From contig JAGUCH010000003.1 in assembly GCA_019096065.1 (NCBI GenBank), forward strand, positions 6,820,001 to 6,884,000: 64,000 nt of DNA, read 5' to 3'. This document shows, one piece after another, positions 46,501 to 56,769 of this stretch. A model generated the notes under the pieces. The model was not told where the DNA came from. It worked only from the letters and a program-made list of their open reading frames with translations, and did no database searches. How positions within the stretch are numbered: the stretch's first letter is position 1; each line of letters begins with the position of its first letter. The translations under genes were made by a program, and so were the position numbers. The DNA comes from Paracyclopina nana. Lineage: Eukaryota; Arthropoda; Copepoda; Cyclopoida; Cyclopettidae.

Positions 46501-47990
46501 ACCATTAATCACTCAATATATTAGTGGGGAGATTTACGAAAACTGGACCTTGTCTAGTTAGGGGAAACTGGCTTAAATTGTCTTCATTTAATGCTTCTAT
46601 TTTCAGACGTGGACAAGGATAACTCGTACAATGCGGGTGAAAAAAGCATGATAGTGGTGGGTTTCATTACGAGAGAGCAAATTCCGTTCCAGTACTTGCT
46701 AGGCGACGGAAGTATGGTGTTTTTCCCTACTGAGGGAGATGCGGTAAGCTTTGAAAAGACTTTTCAAAAAGTAGCGTTGCTTTGATTCCTCGGTTTACAG
46801 CGATCCTTGAGCTCTTTATCAGCCTTGGTGAATGCAATGAACGAGGACAATGTAGTTGCGGTCGTCCGGAGAGTCTACAGAGCAGGAACTGCACCGAAAC
46901 TAGGAACTCTCATCCCTGAAGAGCAAAAAGGAGAGGATGGGTCCCAAACGACAGTTTTGTCGTATATCGAACTTCCATTTATGGAAGACATTCGCTCATA
47001 TTTTTTTGCACCCTTATGGAATGACAAAGTGCGACCGTCGAACGAACAGTTGAATGCAGTCGATGAATTGATTGATGCAATGATGCTCAAAAATGAAGAT
47101 GATCTACCAACCAGCAGTACTCTAAATCCTTATTACCAACACTTGTATCAGTGCCTTACTTATCGTGCGCTAAATCCGGGCAGAATTTTGCCGGAAATGG
47201 GAGAGCACACCAAAAGTATTATGGCGCAACCGGAATACATTGCAAAAGCTGCAGAAAAGCCTTTGAAAGCCATTTCGGAGTTGTTTAAGCTCGAGGTGGT
47301 GATGGCTAAAAAGAAGAAGGCGACTGGTGAGTCTGTGTTTGGAGAATCAACGAAAAGGGGGAGCGATTCTCAAGAGGATGCTGGTGCTAAACGTGCCAAA
47401 GACGATTTGTCTTTGTCATCTTCAGTTTCTGTTACAAATGTTGGAACAACAACGCCAGTGGAGGATTTCAAACAACTAATCAAGATGGGTTTTCAATTCA
47501 ATGCAGGTAGAAAATAGCTTGTACTCATCATCACATTTTCGGCTACACGATATTTTTTAAGTGGTCGTTCAAATGGAGAAAGTCATTTTGGATTTGGTGA
47601 GGCTTTCCATTGGTGATTCCATGGATGAAAAGATCATCGACTGCCTCAAAGTCTACAGGGAAACTAGCATTGAGCTGAAGTGTGCAGGACACTACAACCA
47701 ATTCATGGTAGAATTGAAAGCAAACCTCGTGAGCGAGAAGAAGGAAAGCTTATGGGAAAAAGCCATTGATCATGAAAACTTGGGGCTGATCCTTCTCACC
47801 GAGGAGTCTTCAAGCAAAGTTTCCAGAGCTGAAGCTGAAGAGTTTAAAGCCTTTGGCTTGAGTTGCAAAGGAACCAATGGCAATGGAGAGTCTGAAGCTG
47901 TCAACGACGATGATTTGGTAATTGCTACCTTGTTTATTGTTTACCTCCTTAGCTAAAAGTTTTTTTCAATTTCAGCTGGATGATCTCTAA
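43581..47990 (+). CDS. XRCC5: Ku80 subunit of the Ku DNA-end-binding heterodimer
   Basis: Nine exons: 43581-43598, 43658-43709, 43763-43907, 43977-44246, 44332-44786, 46607-46743, 46801-47506, 47562-47917, 47976-47990; 717 aa, in phase throughout. Ku70/Ku80 rings bind broken DNA ends and start non-homologous end joining. Visible are the N-terminal von Willebrand-like domain (DALCFVIDVG...IVLLSDLG), the beta-barrel core with YKYGSELIAV, LPFMEDIRSY and EQLNAVDELIDAM, a basic linker, and the helical C-terminal domain. The last exon encodes only Leu-Asp-Asp-Leu, giving the ending DDDLLDDL. This resembles the acidic C-terminal motif by which vertebrate Ku80 recruits DNA-PKcs. The 1820-bp fifth intron (44787-46606) contains an entire gene on the other strand. 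Confidence 0.93.
44802..46273 (-). CDS. BBOX1: Gamma-butyrobetaine dioxygenase (carnitine biosynthesis), nested in Ku80
   Basis: Six exons on the - strand: 46046-46273, 45789-45993, 45514-45725, 45250-45458, 45026-45192, 44802-44971; 396 aa with consistent phases and introns of 52-63 bp (one 57 bp). BBOX1 hydroxylates gamma-butyrobetaine to L-carnitine using Fe(II) and 2-oxoglutarate. Visible are the N-terminal DUF971-type zinc site (WLRDNCQCPKC, Cys 41/43/46) and the double-stranded beta-helix core with the iron ligands His204-x-Asp206 (GLHMDLPYY) and distal His353 (VLHGRTGY), followed by the 2-oxoglutarate-binding Arg region (NSRRLYQGGY). The related trimethyllysine dioxygenase is an alternative, since the two families share all these motifs; NNVAYT and the length favour BBOX1. 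The whole gene lies in Ku80 intron 5, ending 16 bp from the Ku80 donor. Confidence 0.88.
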
Positions 47991-48016
47991 AGTATGCGGT
48001 CATGATTAAATGCCTA

Positions 48017-48391
48017 TTAAAACAAGTCATCGTCAGATTTTTCGTCCTCCATCAGTTTCAAGTACTCTCCATACTTGATCTTCTTGGGTACAATATCATG
48101 CAGAAATTCCATGGACTCTTTCCGTTGCACTACAGCAGCCAAGTCTGAGTATGTCACCGAATCATGATCTTCGCCATGTCTCTGTCCAAGCTTACTGAGG
48201 TACATTATGAAAAGTTCCTAAATTGTTAGAATTGGAGAAGCGTCAAGATAAGCTAAGCAGATTCTTACAGTGGCTCTTGTTATCAGGAATAGAGATTCTT
48301 GGGTGACGGTTTCCACGTCTGGAGAGCTTTTCATAATCGTTTTCACCCTCGCAAGGGGTAAATTTGCCGATTTTCCAGGAGAATTCGACAT
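48017..48391 (-). CDS. CHRAC1: Chromatin accessibility complex subunit 1 (histone-fold protein)
   Basis: Two exons on the - strand, 48269-48391 and 48017-48217, joined in phase 0 over a 51-bp intron; 107 aa. CHRAC1 (CHRAC-15) pairs with POLE4/CHRAC-17-type histone-fold proteins in the ISWI chromatin-remodelling complex. The fold is recognisable from PLARVKTIMKSSPDVETVTQ (helix 1 and loop), the Leu/Phe-rich long helix across the splice junction (ESLFLITRATELFIMYL), then VTYSDLAAVVQRKESMEFLHDIVPKKI, close to the human sequence, and an acidic tail ending DDDLF. The stop is 27 bp from the Ku80 stop (convergent). The start ATG is well supported: it gives the expected short N-terminus of the family. 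Confidence 0.9.
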
Positions 48392-48537
48392 TTCTGTTTT
48401 GAATGTTAAACTTTGTTTACAAATGAAGTAAGCGGGAAATTCGCAACTTGGTGATTACGTGGAAAAAGTAGTCACGCAACCTCGCTACGGAGCTTTAATA
48501 TTTTCAGGATTTTAAAAATATGGTACAATTTTTTAAT
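48392..48537. other. Short spacer between CHRAC1 and the TOG gene
   Basis: 146 bp containing the CHRAC1 5' region and the 3' end of the next - strand gene. No discrete signal was called. Confidence 0.3.
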
Positions 48538-49421
48538 TTAATTGTCATCCGACCCGAGTTCATTATCCATTTTTTCAAATTCGTCAAATAAATATTTGTA
48601 ATTGAGATTCTTCTTCCTGGTTTGAGCATTGTCTGGAGGCATTGCTTTTCGAACTGCCTTGGGGTGCAATTGAAATAGTCGAATCATGAACCTTTCGCCA
48701 GCTTTGCGGACTGGTGCAGCAGCTTGGTTTACCGCAGACAAACCAAACTCGGCTAATTTACTTGCTTTGGTGCAAGGCATCGAGCCCACGATTTCAGGCA
48801 ACTCATCAATCATGTAAAAGGCCAGGTCAGTTTTTACGAGGGCCATTCTTGGGTGCTCCTTCACAACCTAGAAATGTTGGTTTTTATCCAATGCTCACTA
48901 GTTACTACTCCAAAAGCAATCAAAGCTAATAGCACTAGTTTTAATCATACCGTTAATGGCTGAAGTAGCTCCTCGTGTAGACTTCCTGCGTTTCGGATTT
49001 TCTCATTGATTACCATAGCTTCCAGTGTGTCTTCAGCTTTGTTCTGGACCCTCTCGTTGGCATCGCAACTTCTGGCAAGTAATTCCCTGTAGATTTTGAC
49101 TGAACTGTCACCAAGCTCTTTCTTAGACACCGGATGTGAAAATATGAAATTGTTGTACATGGTGTTGGTCAAAATTACTCCCTCGGAAAAGACTACCCAA
49201 ACTTTGTCTTTGATGAGACGAGCTGTGATCTGAGTCGTAGCTTTTAGCATCTTACCAGCCTTGACCTCAGAGGCTGAGGGGTCATATTCGGACAACGAGC
49301 TTTTAATGGACTCACAAGCTGCTTTCTTGGTTTCTGGATTTTTGTCAAGAGCTTCTGCTATTGTCTTGAGGCCATAAATTCCAATGGCTAAAGAGAGCTC
49401 GCTTTTGTCTTGTTGGGTCAT
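48538..49421 (-). CDS. CEP104: CEP104-like TOG-domain protein (C-terminal half of CEP104)
   Basis: Two exons on the - strand, 48951-49421 and 48538-48867, joined in phase 0; 266 aa from the first ATG. A TGA lies 21 bp before that ATG in the same frame. The whole product matches the tubulin-binding TOG array of CEP104: a helical repeat with LAIGIYGLKTIAEAL, LIKDKVWVVFSEGV, ELLARSCDANERVQNKAEDT, LHEELLQPL, then LPEIVGSMP...AAPVRKAGERFMIRLFQLHP and MPPDNAQTRKKNLNYKYLFDEFEKMD. CEP104 caps ciliary microtubule tips. In other animals this domain follows the N-terminal jelly-roll and coiled coil in one protein and precedes zinc fingers. Here the zinc fingers are absent and the N-terminal half is a separate ORF 350 bp upstream. 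An acceptor-like CTCAAG at 49431-49436 would also allow joining to an upstream exon, but no in-phase donor was found. Confidence 0.8.
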
Positions 49422-49441
49422 TTTTATGTTGGACTTGAGTC

Positions 49442-49776
49442 AGGAATAGAGATTTTTATGAGCATAGAAATAATTAAAATGGGCATATCATCAATATTCC
49501 TCGGTGACAGTAAAAGGGAAAAAGATTTTTGAAAAAGTAGCCAATGCAATGCTTTGATGCAGATTATTTTACAGGTTCGGATATAATTGTGGATATTTCC
49601 CAAGGAAATCAAACCACACGCTAAAACTACATTGAATTGAGCAATTATTCTATTTCCTTGGGGAAACATTTGCATTTTTGTACAAATAATTTGGTAAATT
49701 GAAAAATAAAAGGGACCCCACAATCACAAATGAGTGCATTTAATATGTTAGGATGTCGCATAAAAATCTCTATTCC
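49442..49776. mobile_element. 335-bp inverted-repeat element splitting CEP104
   Basis: AGGAATAGAGATTTTTATG at 49442-49460 recurs as its exact reverse complement at 49758-49776, with weaker similarity further in. Inside is a second hairpin (TTTCCCAAGGAAAT about 49598-49611 and its partner about 49652-49666). There is no coding capacity. Target duplication is not clear. On the - strand the right-hand repeat supplies the TAG that ends the N-terminal CEP104 ORF (49770-49772), and the left-hand repeat ends 20 bp before the ATG of the TOG ORF. Confidence 0.7.
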
Positions 49777-50958
49777 TCGTCATCGTTGTCGTCCAGATTT
49801 CTTCGTCGTTTGTTTCGACCTCCTTTTTCAACAGGAGGAGGGAGTTCTTTCTTGGGCTCGACTATGGTAGGAACCGAATCGGAATCCGACCCTCGTTCAT
49901 TGCTGCCAAAAGATGCTCTTCTATAGCTTTTGACTCTTGTTGGTGGAGGTAATTCGCCACGAGGGCTCCTTGGTAACTGCTGCGGAACAGGAAGCTCCAG
50001 AAGCTCTGCAATGTCCAACTCTTTGTAAAGTTTCTCCCTTGATTGCTCCATTTCCACCTTTTTTTCTTTAGCCTCTGAATATTCTTGGTTCTCTGCAAAT
50101 GCTCGTTTTTGTGCATCAAGAGCCCCAATAGTTTGACCTTCTACAATAAGAGTATCGATCGCATTTTTCAATCTCCTCGCATGATCAAATTGTTCGCAGG
50201 AGACAGCTTCATACTTTCGTTCCTCAAGTTGGTGGATTAGCTAGGTAATGAAGTTTTTCAATTATGACACTGCGAGTTGCATTTGCTAGAAATTAATGGC
50301 TCACCTCTACAATGTCCTTGTCTGTGTACATGAGAAAGGCGAGGTCTTGCCTTCTAGGAATGACTGAAAATTCATCGATCCTACTCCCACGTCTACTTCT
50401 ATTTGCTCCCCACTTGACCTTTTGCGGGGTACCATAGAAGCAAACTCCCATCAAGCCAACTTGGTTATACTCGTTTTTCTTGTTCAAAAAGTTGTGCTTC
50501 AGGACCATTTTCACAAAAGTTGCCTTAAGTTGATCATTTCCCTGCAGCTCAATTGTTTGCAGCTGCCTTCCTTGCAGCTGCGATTTGGAAGGGTCTGCAA
50601 AAGCCACTTCTCCTATCTTGATAAACTGAGCTGCATCATATTCCGGGCCACCATCCGATGCAGTATCATCCCCTAAATAGAGCTCTAATGAGCTTGGAAC
50701 CATAAACCCACTACCGAGGATCTGGATTTTTTCAATTATTGTTCTGGTGTCCAATTGTAGAGTGATTTCCTGAATATTTTGATTGAATATTTAATTAGAG
50801 TTGTAACCTAATATTATTTGGCTCACTTGTGGATATATGCAATAAGTTGCAGAGGCCCAGCCTCTGGAGCTTGGGCCTGGTGATAGTAATTCTGATGCGG
50901 GCCTGTAATCATCTTCACTAGATATGAAAGCTATCCTGTAGGGAATTATTTTAGCCAT
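49770..50958 (-). CDS. CEP104: CEP104 N-terminal half (jelly-roll plus coiled coil)
   Basis: Three exons on the - strand: 50827-50958, 50305-50769, 49770-50240, all phase 0; 355 aa. The start ATG at 50956-50958 gives MAKIIPYRIAFISS, equivalent to the family's first beta strand. The jelly-roll continues with RPASELLSPGPSSRGW, EITLQL...IIEKIQILGSGFMVPSSLELYLG and NKKNEYNQVGLMGV. Then comes the tyrosine-containing DLAFLMYTD segment and a coiled coil with the YEAVSCEQFDHARRLKNAID and QEYSEAKEKKVEMEQ repeats, closely parallel to human CEP104. A proline/serine linker follows, and the frame stops in acidic NLDDNDDEE at a TAG inside an inverted-repeat element. The TOG domain that should follow is a separate downstream ORF, so this is either a natural fission or a broken gene. 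Confidence 0.83.
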
Positions 50959-50985
50959 ATCTTGGCGGAAACTTCAAAGTGAAAT

Positions 50986-51176
50986 GCTAACGTCAGGCCT
51001 GTCCTGTTTTATGCAACCAATGTGTGGACACCGTATCTAAGGCCAACGAGTGACCTTGCCAACACATTGCAAGAGCTGACCCACCTTGACACAAAGAGTA
51101 CCTTTTTGCTGTTTTCTATCTACGTCGCACTGAAAACTTTGCTACAGAAATTGTCTCATGGGAATGCTCAAAATGT
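50986..51176 (+). pseudogene. Orphan exon-like fragment, perhaps methyltransferase-related
   Basis: An open + strand stretch without ATG ends at a good donor (AAT|GTATGT). It encodes a segment with NVWTPYL, a helix (LANTLQEL) and a strand (KSTFLLFSI). The layout weakly recalls the DxVY...LxxTLxxL...xLL part of METTL21-type lysine methyltransferases, but the acidic catalytic motif is missing. No partner exon was found on either side. It starts 28 bp from the CEP104 ATG, in divergent orientation. It may be a relic or chance. Confidence 0.2.
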
Positions 51177-52083
51177 ATGTCATTTTTTATTGCCCTTGTA
51201 AATGCTTATCACTTTTAATGTTTTGCTGATTGAATGATATGCGTGAGAAGAACTCACCTGAGAAGTAATATGAATGAAAGGATGCGAACATTTTTAGGAA
51301 GATTAAAACCTTCCAAAATGATATCAATCAAATTAGATTGTACTTTATTTGATAGGCCCTAAATTAAACATGAATACAAATCATAAATAAACTGTCACAT
51401 TAATTAGAGGTGACAAGGTTTCCTTTAAATAGGAAATTCGGAATGGCACCAAACGCAAGAAAAAAAACACTACACCCGCAACATTTAAATTACAAAAACA
51501 AAAATCTTTTTGTTTGTTAGAAGTGGTTTAGCTTTTCTTCGTGGCTGCATTTAAGGTAAGTTTTGATAAAAAGTACCTAAAGACCAAATCCGACTTTATG
51601 AGACATGCGCTCTCGGAGGAGCTTCGAATTTGTAGCAGCTAGCTTGGAGGCTTTCTACCAAAGAGTAGAAAGCACCAGCAACCAGCCCAAAGCGATAAAA
51701 GCCTACTGTGCTTCCAAGGCCGAATTTGTGCATTCCAAAAGAAACTTGAATATTGAGTTGCAACTCAACTGTCTACCACTCAAACCGTACATACTTATCG
51801 TGTCGAAATGGAGGACATTACATCGAATTACCAATACGTCTATCACGGGTAAATAATTTCCGAGAGTTCCAACTTTGCCCATTTCATGTGTAATTCAATA
51901 GTGAGGTAATTTAAAGGCCTTTTACCGTGGGTCTTGATTGGTAGACAGACTAAGGCCATGTCTGCGTTCAGGCCTTTGCGCCTTTCATGGCGTGCTCGCT
52001 CTCATAGCAGTTAGAGAAGAGCACTCATAGCAACCTAGACTAGGAAAGAAGCGACTGCCTTAGAAGAAGGCGTTTCTCAAAAA
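51177..52083. other. Region upstream of glutaminase
   Basis: 907 bp with one short ORF (51605-51856) that has no recognisable content. A 5' exon carrying a mitochondrial presequence for glutaminase would be expected here, but none could be identified. Confidence 0.35.
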
Positions 52084-54461
52084 ATGTCGTACTCATCTGG
52101 CATTTGGTCACGCAGTTCGTCAAAAGTATTTTTCTCTCCAAGGGATGTGGACCCCCATAATTTTGCCAACGTGGAGGACATGCTTTTTGAAGTATTCAGA
52201 TGCGAGGAGACTGACAGCATCGATAGCATCTCCATTTCTCAGTTCCTCAAGGTACTGTAAAAAAATTACTTTCCTGAGCCAGAAATGTAGCTTTATTTGA
52301 TTATCAGGCTCTCGAGGCAACTGGATTGCAAAGGTCTGACCCACGCTTGAAGGAAATGGTGAAAAATCTAGAAGGCTTTCAGTCGCAAATGTCTTCCAAG
52401 GCGAAGGAAGACGAGAATCTAGCTGACATAGTGATAGGACGTAAAGAATTTAAAGAGTGAGTACAAAAAACTTTTATTCGACAACAAATCACCAATTTTG
52501 TGCTTTAAAGGCTGATTTATGAGAATATTGTGTTGATATCAAGAGCGCTTCGGCACCAATTCATTATTCCGGATTTTCTGACGTTTACCCGTTATTTGGA
52601 TGAATTCTATGAAAAGGCGGCCAAAATCGATGATGGCAAGGTGGCAGACTACATCCCGCAGTTGGCAAAACTTGATCCAGATTTATTCGGCGTGGCCATC
52701 TGCACAGTGGACGGACAGCGCTACTCAATTGGTGATTCCACCGTCCCTTTCACTCTTCAATCTTGCTGGTAAACGTGGCTAATTGAAATTCTCCTCGTTT
52801 TCTGCACTCTCTCCAAACTTTTCTCTTTAGCAAGCCCCTCAATTATGCCATTGCGCTGAATGAGCTGGGGTCAGAAATCGTGCATAGCTATGTTGGACAA
52901 GAGCCCAGTGGACGGAAATTTAACGACCTTGATTTGGACTACAACAGTAAATAGCAATACTCTATAGCTTTTTGTACTCGCAGACAGCCGCTTTTATGCT
53001 TCTTCAATTGCAGAGAAGCCACACAATCCTATGGTGAATTCTGGCTCCATCATCATCAACTCGTTGCTGCAAACACTGATGAAGCCAGAGATGTCGGGGG
53101 CGGAGAAATTCGACGAGATTAACAACTACATTAAAAGGATGGCGGGTGACGAGTATATATCTTTCAACAACTCCGTTTTTCTCGCGGAGCGAGAGGTTTC
53201 CGACCGAAACTATGCGCTCTCCTACTACATGAAGGAAAACAAGTGTTTTCCTAAAGGTTCCAATATCAAGGACTGCATCGATTTCTGGTATCAGGTACAT
53301 GAAGTGCAGACGCCACGCTAATTTTAAAAGAGTTTACCAAGTCGTTCATTAGTGCTGCGCAATGGAGGTGAATTGCGAATCGATGGCAGTCATCGGGGCC
53401 ACTTTAGCTAGTGGCGGTACTTGTCCAATTACGCAAGATTCCGTCATTAAACCCGAAGCAGTCCGAGATGTCATGTCCCTTCTTCATAGCTGCGGCTTTT
53501 ACGAGTATTCGGGACAGTTTGCTTTCAAAGTACGGTAGCCCTTAATGTTACATTAGACAGTATTGATATCGTTACATTTTTTCCGCTCAGATTGGTCTTC
53601 CGGGGAAGTCGAGCAAAGCAGGAGCAATGTTGATGGTGCTTCCCAATACAATGGGGATTTGCATCTACTCCCCGCCTATAGACATTTACGGCAACTCTGT
53701 GAGGGGGCTCAAGTTTTGCGAAGAGCTCGTGAGCGTCTTCAACTTCCACAGATACGACAACACCATCCGCTTTGTGAGCAAGTTAAACCCCAGGAGGATC
53801 TACTACGAGAGCAAGGGGGACACGATTGTCAGTTTGATGTATGCAGCAGCTGAGGGCGACCTCAACACGCTCAAAAGGTGACACTTCAACTTGAGCTATT
53901 AGCATTGAATATGAGTAATGGGTTGCTGTGTTGATCAAAAGAAGCACCCCATCTCAAATTTCACAATAGCGCAGCATATCTGACCTCGATCTTTGCATTC
54001 TGTTTTCGCGAGCTCGCGCCTCCTTCGCAGTGCAAAATATGTGCACCATATCCGAATTTTGTGCAATTGATACGAACACACAACAAAATCCTTTATTTGA
54101 GCCTGATGCGCGGCATTGTCTTTGTAGCTAATATAAAATATTTCCAATTAGGCACATGTTTACGGGCCACGATATGGGCGTGAGCGACTTTGATGGCCGG
54201 ACCCCTCTCCATTTAGCCGCGGCCGAAGGCCACCTGGAGTGTGTGAAGTTTCTGCTGCAGAGCTGCGAGGTTTCACCCGACCCCACCGATCGTTGGGGCT
54301 TCACACCCCTTTCGGAAGCCGAACGGTTCAAGCGCAAGCACGTGGTGGACTTTTTTCACAGCTGGAACCAAGCGAGGGATGAGAGTGGAGATACCCTCAC
54401 AGCCAAGGGTGGCGCTGCCCTTCTGGAAAAGCTCAAAGTCAGCGAGGGATGCAATAGTTAA
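52084..54461 (+). CDS. GLS: Phosphate-activated glutaminase
   Basis: Eight exons: 52084-52251, 52308-52456, 52511-52768, 52831-52946, 53014-53294, 53353-53529, 53591-53877, 54152-54461; 581 aa, phases consistent. Converts glutamine to glutamate and ammonia, normally in mitochondria. It has an N-terminal helical EF-hand-like domain ([10 protein letters not shown]...[26 protein letters not shown]), then the serine beta-lactamase-like catalytic domain. The nucleophile pair Ser190-x-x-Lys193 (LQSCCKPL) is split by intron 3. Further motifs are [53 protein letters not shown] and FSGQFAF-like [10 protein letters not shown]-terminal ankyrin repeats follow ([33 protein letters not shown]). The start ATG yields only a short N-terminus ([16 protein letters not shown]) with Arg/Ser but no long presequence; an upstream exon may be missing from the model. 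Confidence 0.93.
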
Positions 54462-54542
54462 ACCTATATGGCATTATAGCACAAAAACCACATCTGTATG
54501 CTTGGAAAATACATGCATAGTGTTTGATCAGCTGCGGCCATC

Positions 54543-56027
54543 ATGGGACAGCTAGACAAGTCGTCCTGCTTCAAAATTGTACAGAAATTCGTGTTTGGGA
54601 TCGTGTTGAGCTACATGGTGACCTCGCAAGCGAGCAAGCTACTTCCTGAGCTTTTTGCTGATTATTTTCACGCGTACTTTTCACCTGCTTCTAAAAATGA
54701 TCTGCGCCACCACGACTCGGCGGATAACTTGGAATCGACGCTCCTCAAAATAGACGAAGGTGCCGTATATGGGTGCCATCATTTTGTCCGAAAATTTGCG
54801 GTATAGATGTACTTTAGTCAAAAAGATTTGCCTAGTTGTTTTTAGTCCGACTCTTTTTTGGTGACAGGTAGTATACTATCTCCGACCAAATCTATCTAGT
54901 TGTACTATCTACGAAAAATCTAGTTGTACTTTCTTCGAAAATATCAGCCTAGTTGTATTTGCTCCGAAAACATTTCCTGTCATACAGCACACAGCCTTGG
55001 TCGGCTGAAGGACCTGATCAACCTGGCCTCTCAACTCTCACCTAATTTTGGTTTCTCAATTTTTCCAAATCCAGCCATTAAGCCTGCCCATCATTTGAAC
55101 AGTAGAGGTAAGGATATTTATTAAGAAATTCACACTTTTTGTATTTATCAAAAGTTTAAGGATGGTATTCATCTATCAAGGACAGGATATGATTTGTTGG
55201 CAAAAGTTATTTTTAATAAAGTTGTTGAGATAGATTTAACCCCATAAAAGGCATATATGGTAGACTCAATTCGGAGATAATACTACTAGAAGGGTTCGGA
55301 CATTTTTCTACTGAACAAATTATTTCGGAGTTAGTACAACTAGGCAAAACATTTCAGAGATAGTACAACTAGGCGAGTTCGGACATTTTACAACTGTGCA
55401 TGATTGGTCGGACATTGTGCTACTCAACTTTTCGGAGATAAAACTACTCAACTTTTCGGAGATTTTACAACTAGATTTTGGACAAAAAATGTTTCCCCCC
55501 CGTATATTTCATTACCGCGGTGGTCCCATATACAACATACATCTGAATTTCTGCGTTTTCAGGGTGGAACAGCTCCGACCTGCAATTCATGCGGAGGTTT
55601 TTGAGTCTCGTCCACGAGGAGTACGCGGATGTGACCTCTTTCTCCTGTCACCAATGTAACGAGAAACATGGAGCTGCTAATGGTCAACTTTGATGATGAG
55701 ATGGGCGAAGAGTCAAGCATACTCCTCACAGCGCTCAGCTTCTTGTCCAAATGGCTCCATTTTCAATGTCACGAGAAGACATTGACCTCCAGGCTCATGC
55801 ATGTAGGGGATGAAATCAAGTATGTCAAGGGGATATACGATAACTTCAACGGATCCACCGCGTACCTCGTGAAGAACGGCGGCTTTGTGGACGTGCGAAA
55901 GTTCTCAGTCCCATGGGAGTTGACCTACAATTTAGTGAGCATGGTCCATGCACCATTGTCGAGGATCTGCCAAGTCTATGTGGCGGACAGAGCCGAAAAA
56001 TCGCTCATGTGCCAATCCTCGGTCTAA
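54543..56027 (+). pseudogene. Unrecognised protein gene, transposon-filled intron and apparent frameshift
   Basis: First exon 54543-54759 (starting MGQLDKSSCFKIV) encodes a helical segment ending LLKIDE. A phase-1 splice over intron 54760-55561 joins it to a second exon (WNSSDLQFMRRFLSLVHEEYAD, then CHQC). That frame stops at 55688-55690, while a +1 frame (about 55668-56027, starting MELLMVNFDDEM) carries on with protein-like sequence to LMCQSSV, including WELTYNLVSMVHAPLSR. This looks like one protein with a single frameshift near 55665, from decay, a sequencing error or a missed small intron. No family was recognised. The C-x2-C just before the break could be half of a zinc finger. Positions of the splice sites are tentative. 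Confidence 0.35.
54765..55533. mobile_element. Inverted-repeat element with TAGTTGTACTATCTCCGAA arrays, inside an intron
   Basis: Both ends read GTATATGGG going inwards. The left 200 bp contains several copies of a unit like CTAGTTGTACTATCTCCGAA spaced about 25 bp apart, and the right 250 bp contains the same unit in the opposite orientation. There is no coding capacity, and no target duplication was found. The GTATAT start resembles the right ends of the two MULE-like elements in this window, so it may be a further relative. It occupies nearly the whole intron of the surrounding gene. Confidence 0.65.
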
Positions 56028-56652
56028 GCCAAAATATTGGTTCTTTGGTTGGATTTTTCAAGAGATTATGAAATTACAACTTATGATTTGAATTTGCATT
56101 TTCATTTAATCTAGTCAGAATGATAATAAATGGCCAGTTTTTGGCATTCAAAAAGGACTTCTGAAAAGGTATCCTAATTTTAAAAACGTTTCTTTATTTC
56201 TGATCTTTCTAAGGTGCCTTTTTTGACCTCCTTGCGTTGACTGGCTGGTGGATAAACAAATGAGTGTGGTTTACCTTAAGTAACAGTTACTACAGTATGC
56301 AGTAGTTGACGCACGGCAATTTCCCGAGACTTTTTTTATTTTTTTGCACAAAAAAAAATCAGCCAGTGACTAAGAAACTAGGAGGCCTAGAGGCAAGATC
56401 TTTAGTCTTTTGAGCTTCTAAGTGAGCCTCCAAAGGCCTTTTGTCAAGACTTTTTGGGCTAGTAGTCCAGGGGAGAAAAGTCTCACTTTTGAACAGTCAG
56501 TTGTAGCGCAAAAGCTTACACTACCTATTTGGTTTTTTTGGCAAACCCATGGAACCAGTGAAGGACCGAGCAACAAAAAATTGGGCACCTATTACTTTAA
56601 AAAAGCTATGCCTCACTTTTCAAACTTGATGGGACCAAAGTGCCTTGCCCTT
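56028..56652. other. Intergenic, nothing recognised
   Basis: 625 bp AT-rich spacer between the unknown gene and the MULE. The ORF at 56422-56676 runs into the transposon end and is not credible. Confidence 0.4.
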
Positions 56653-56769
56653 CAAAATTTCGAATGTACAGCCTAAACGCGAATTCACGAAAACGCGAAT
56701 CAAAGAAACGAGATTCATAAAAATGAGAGCCATATATTTGCGATTCACATAAATGCGAACGAATTAGAG

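Noticed and set aside
49770-49830. Splicing of the CEP104 N-terminal half to the TOG half using the GTCGAA donor near 49822
   Set aside because: The phase does not fit the acceptor at 49431-49436, and the donor is poor.
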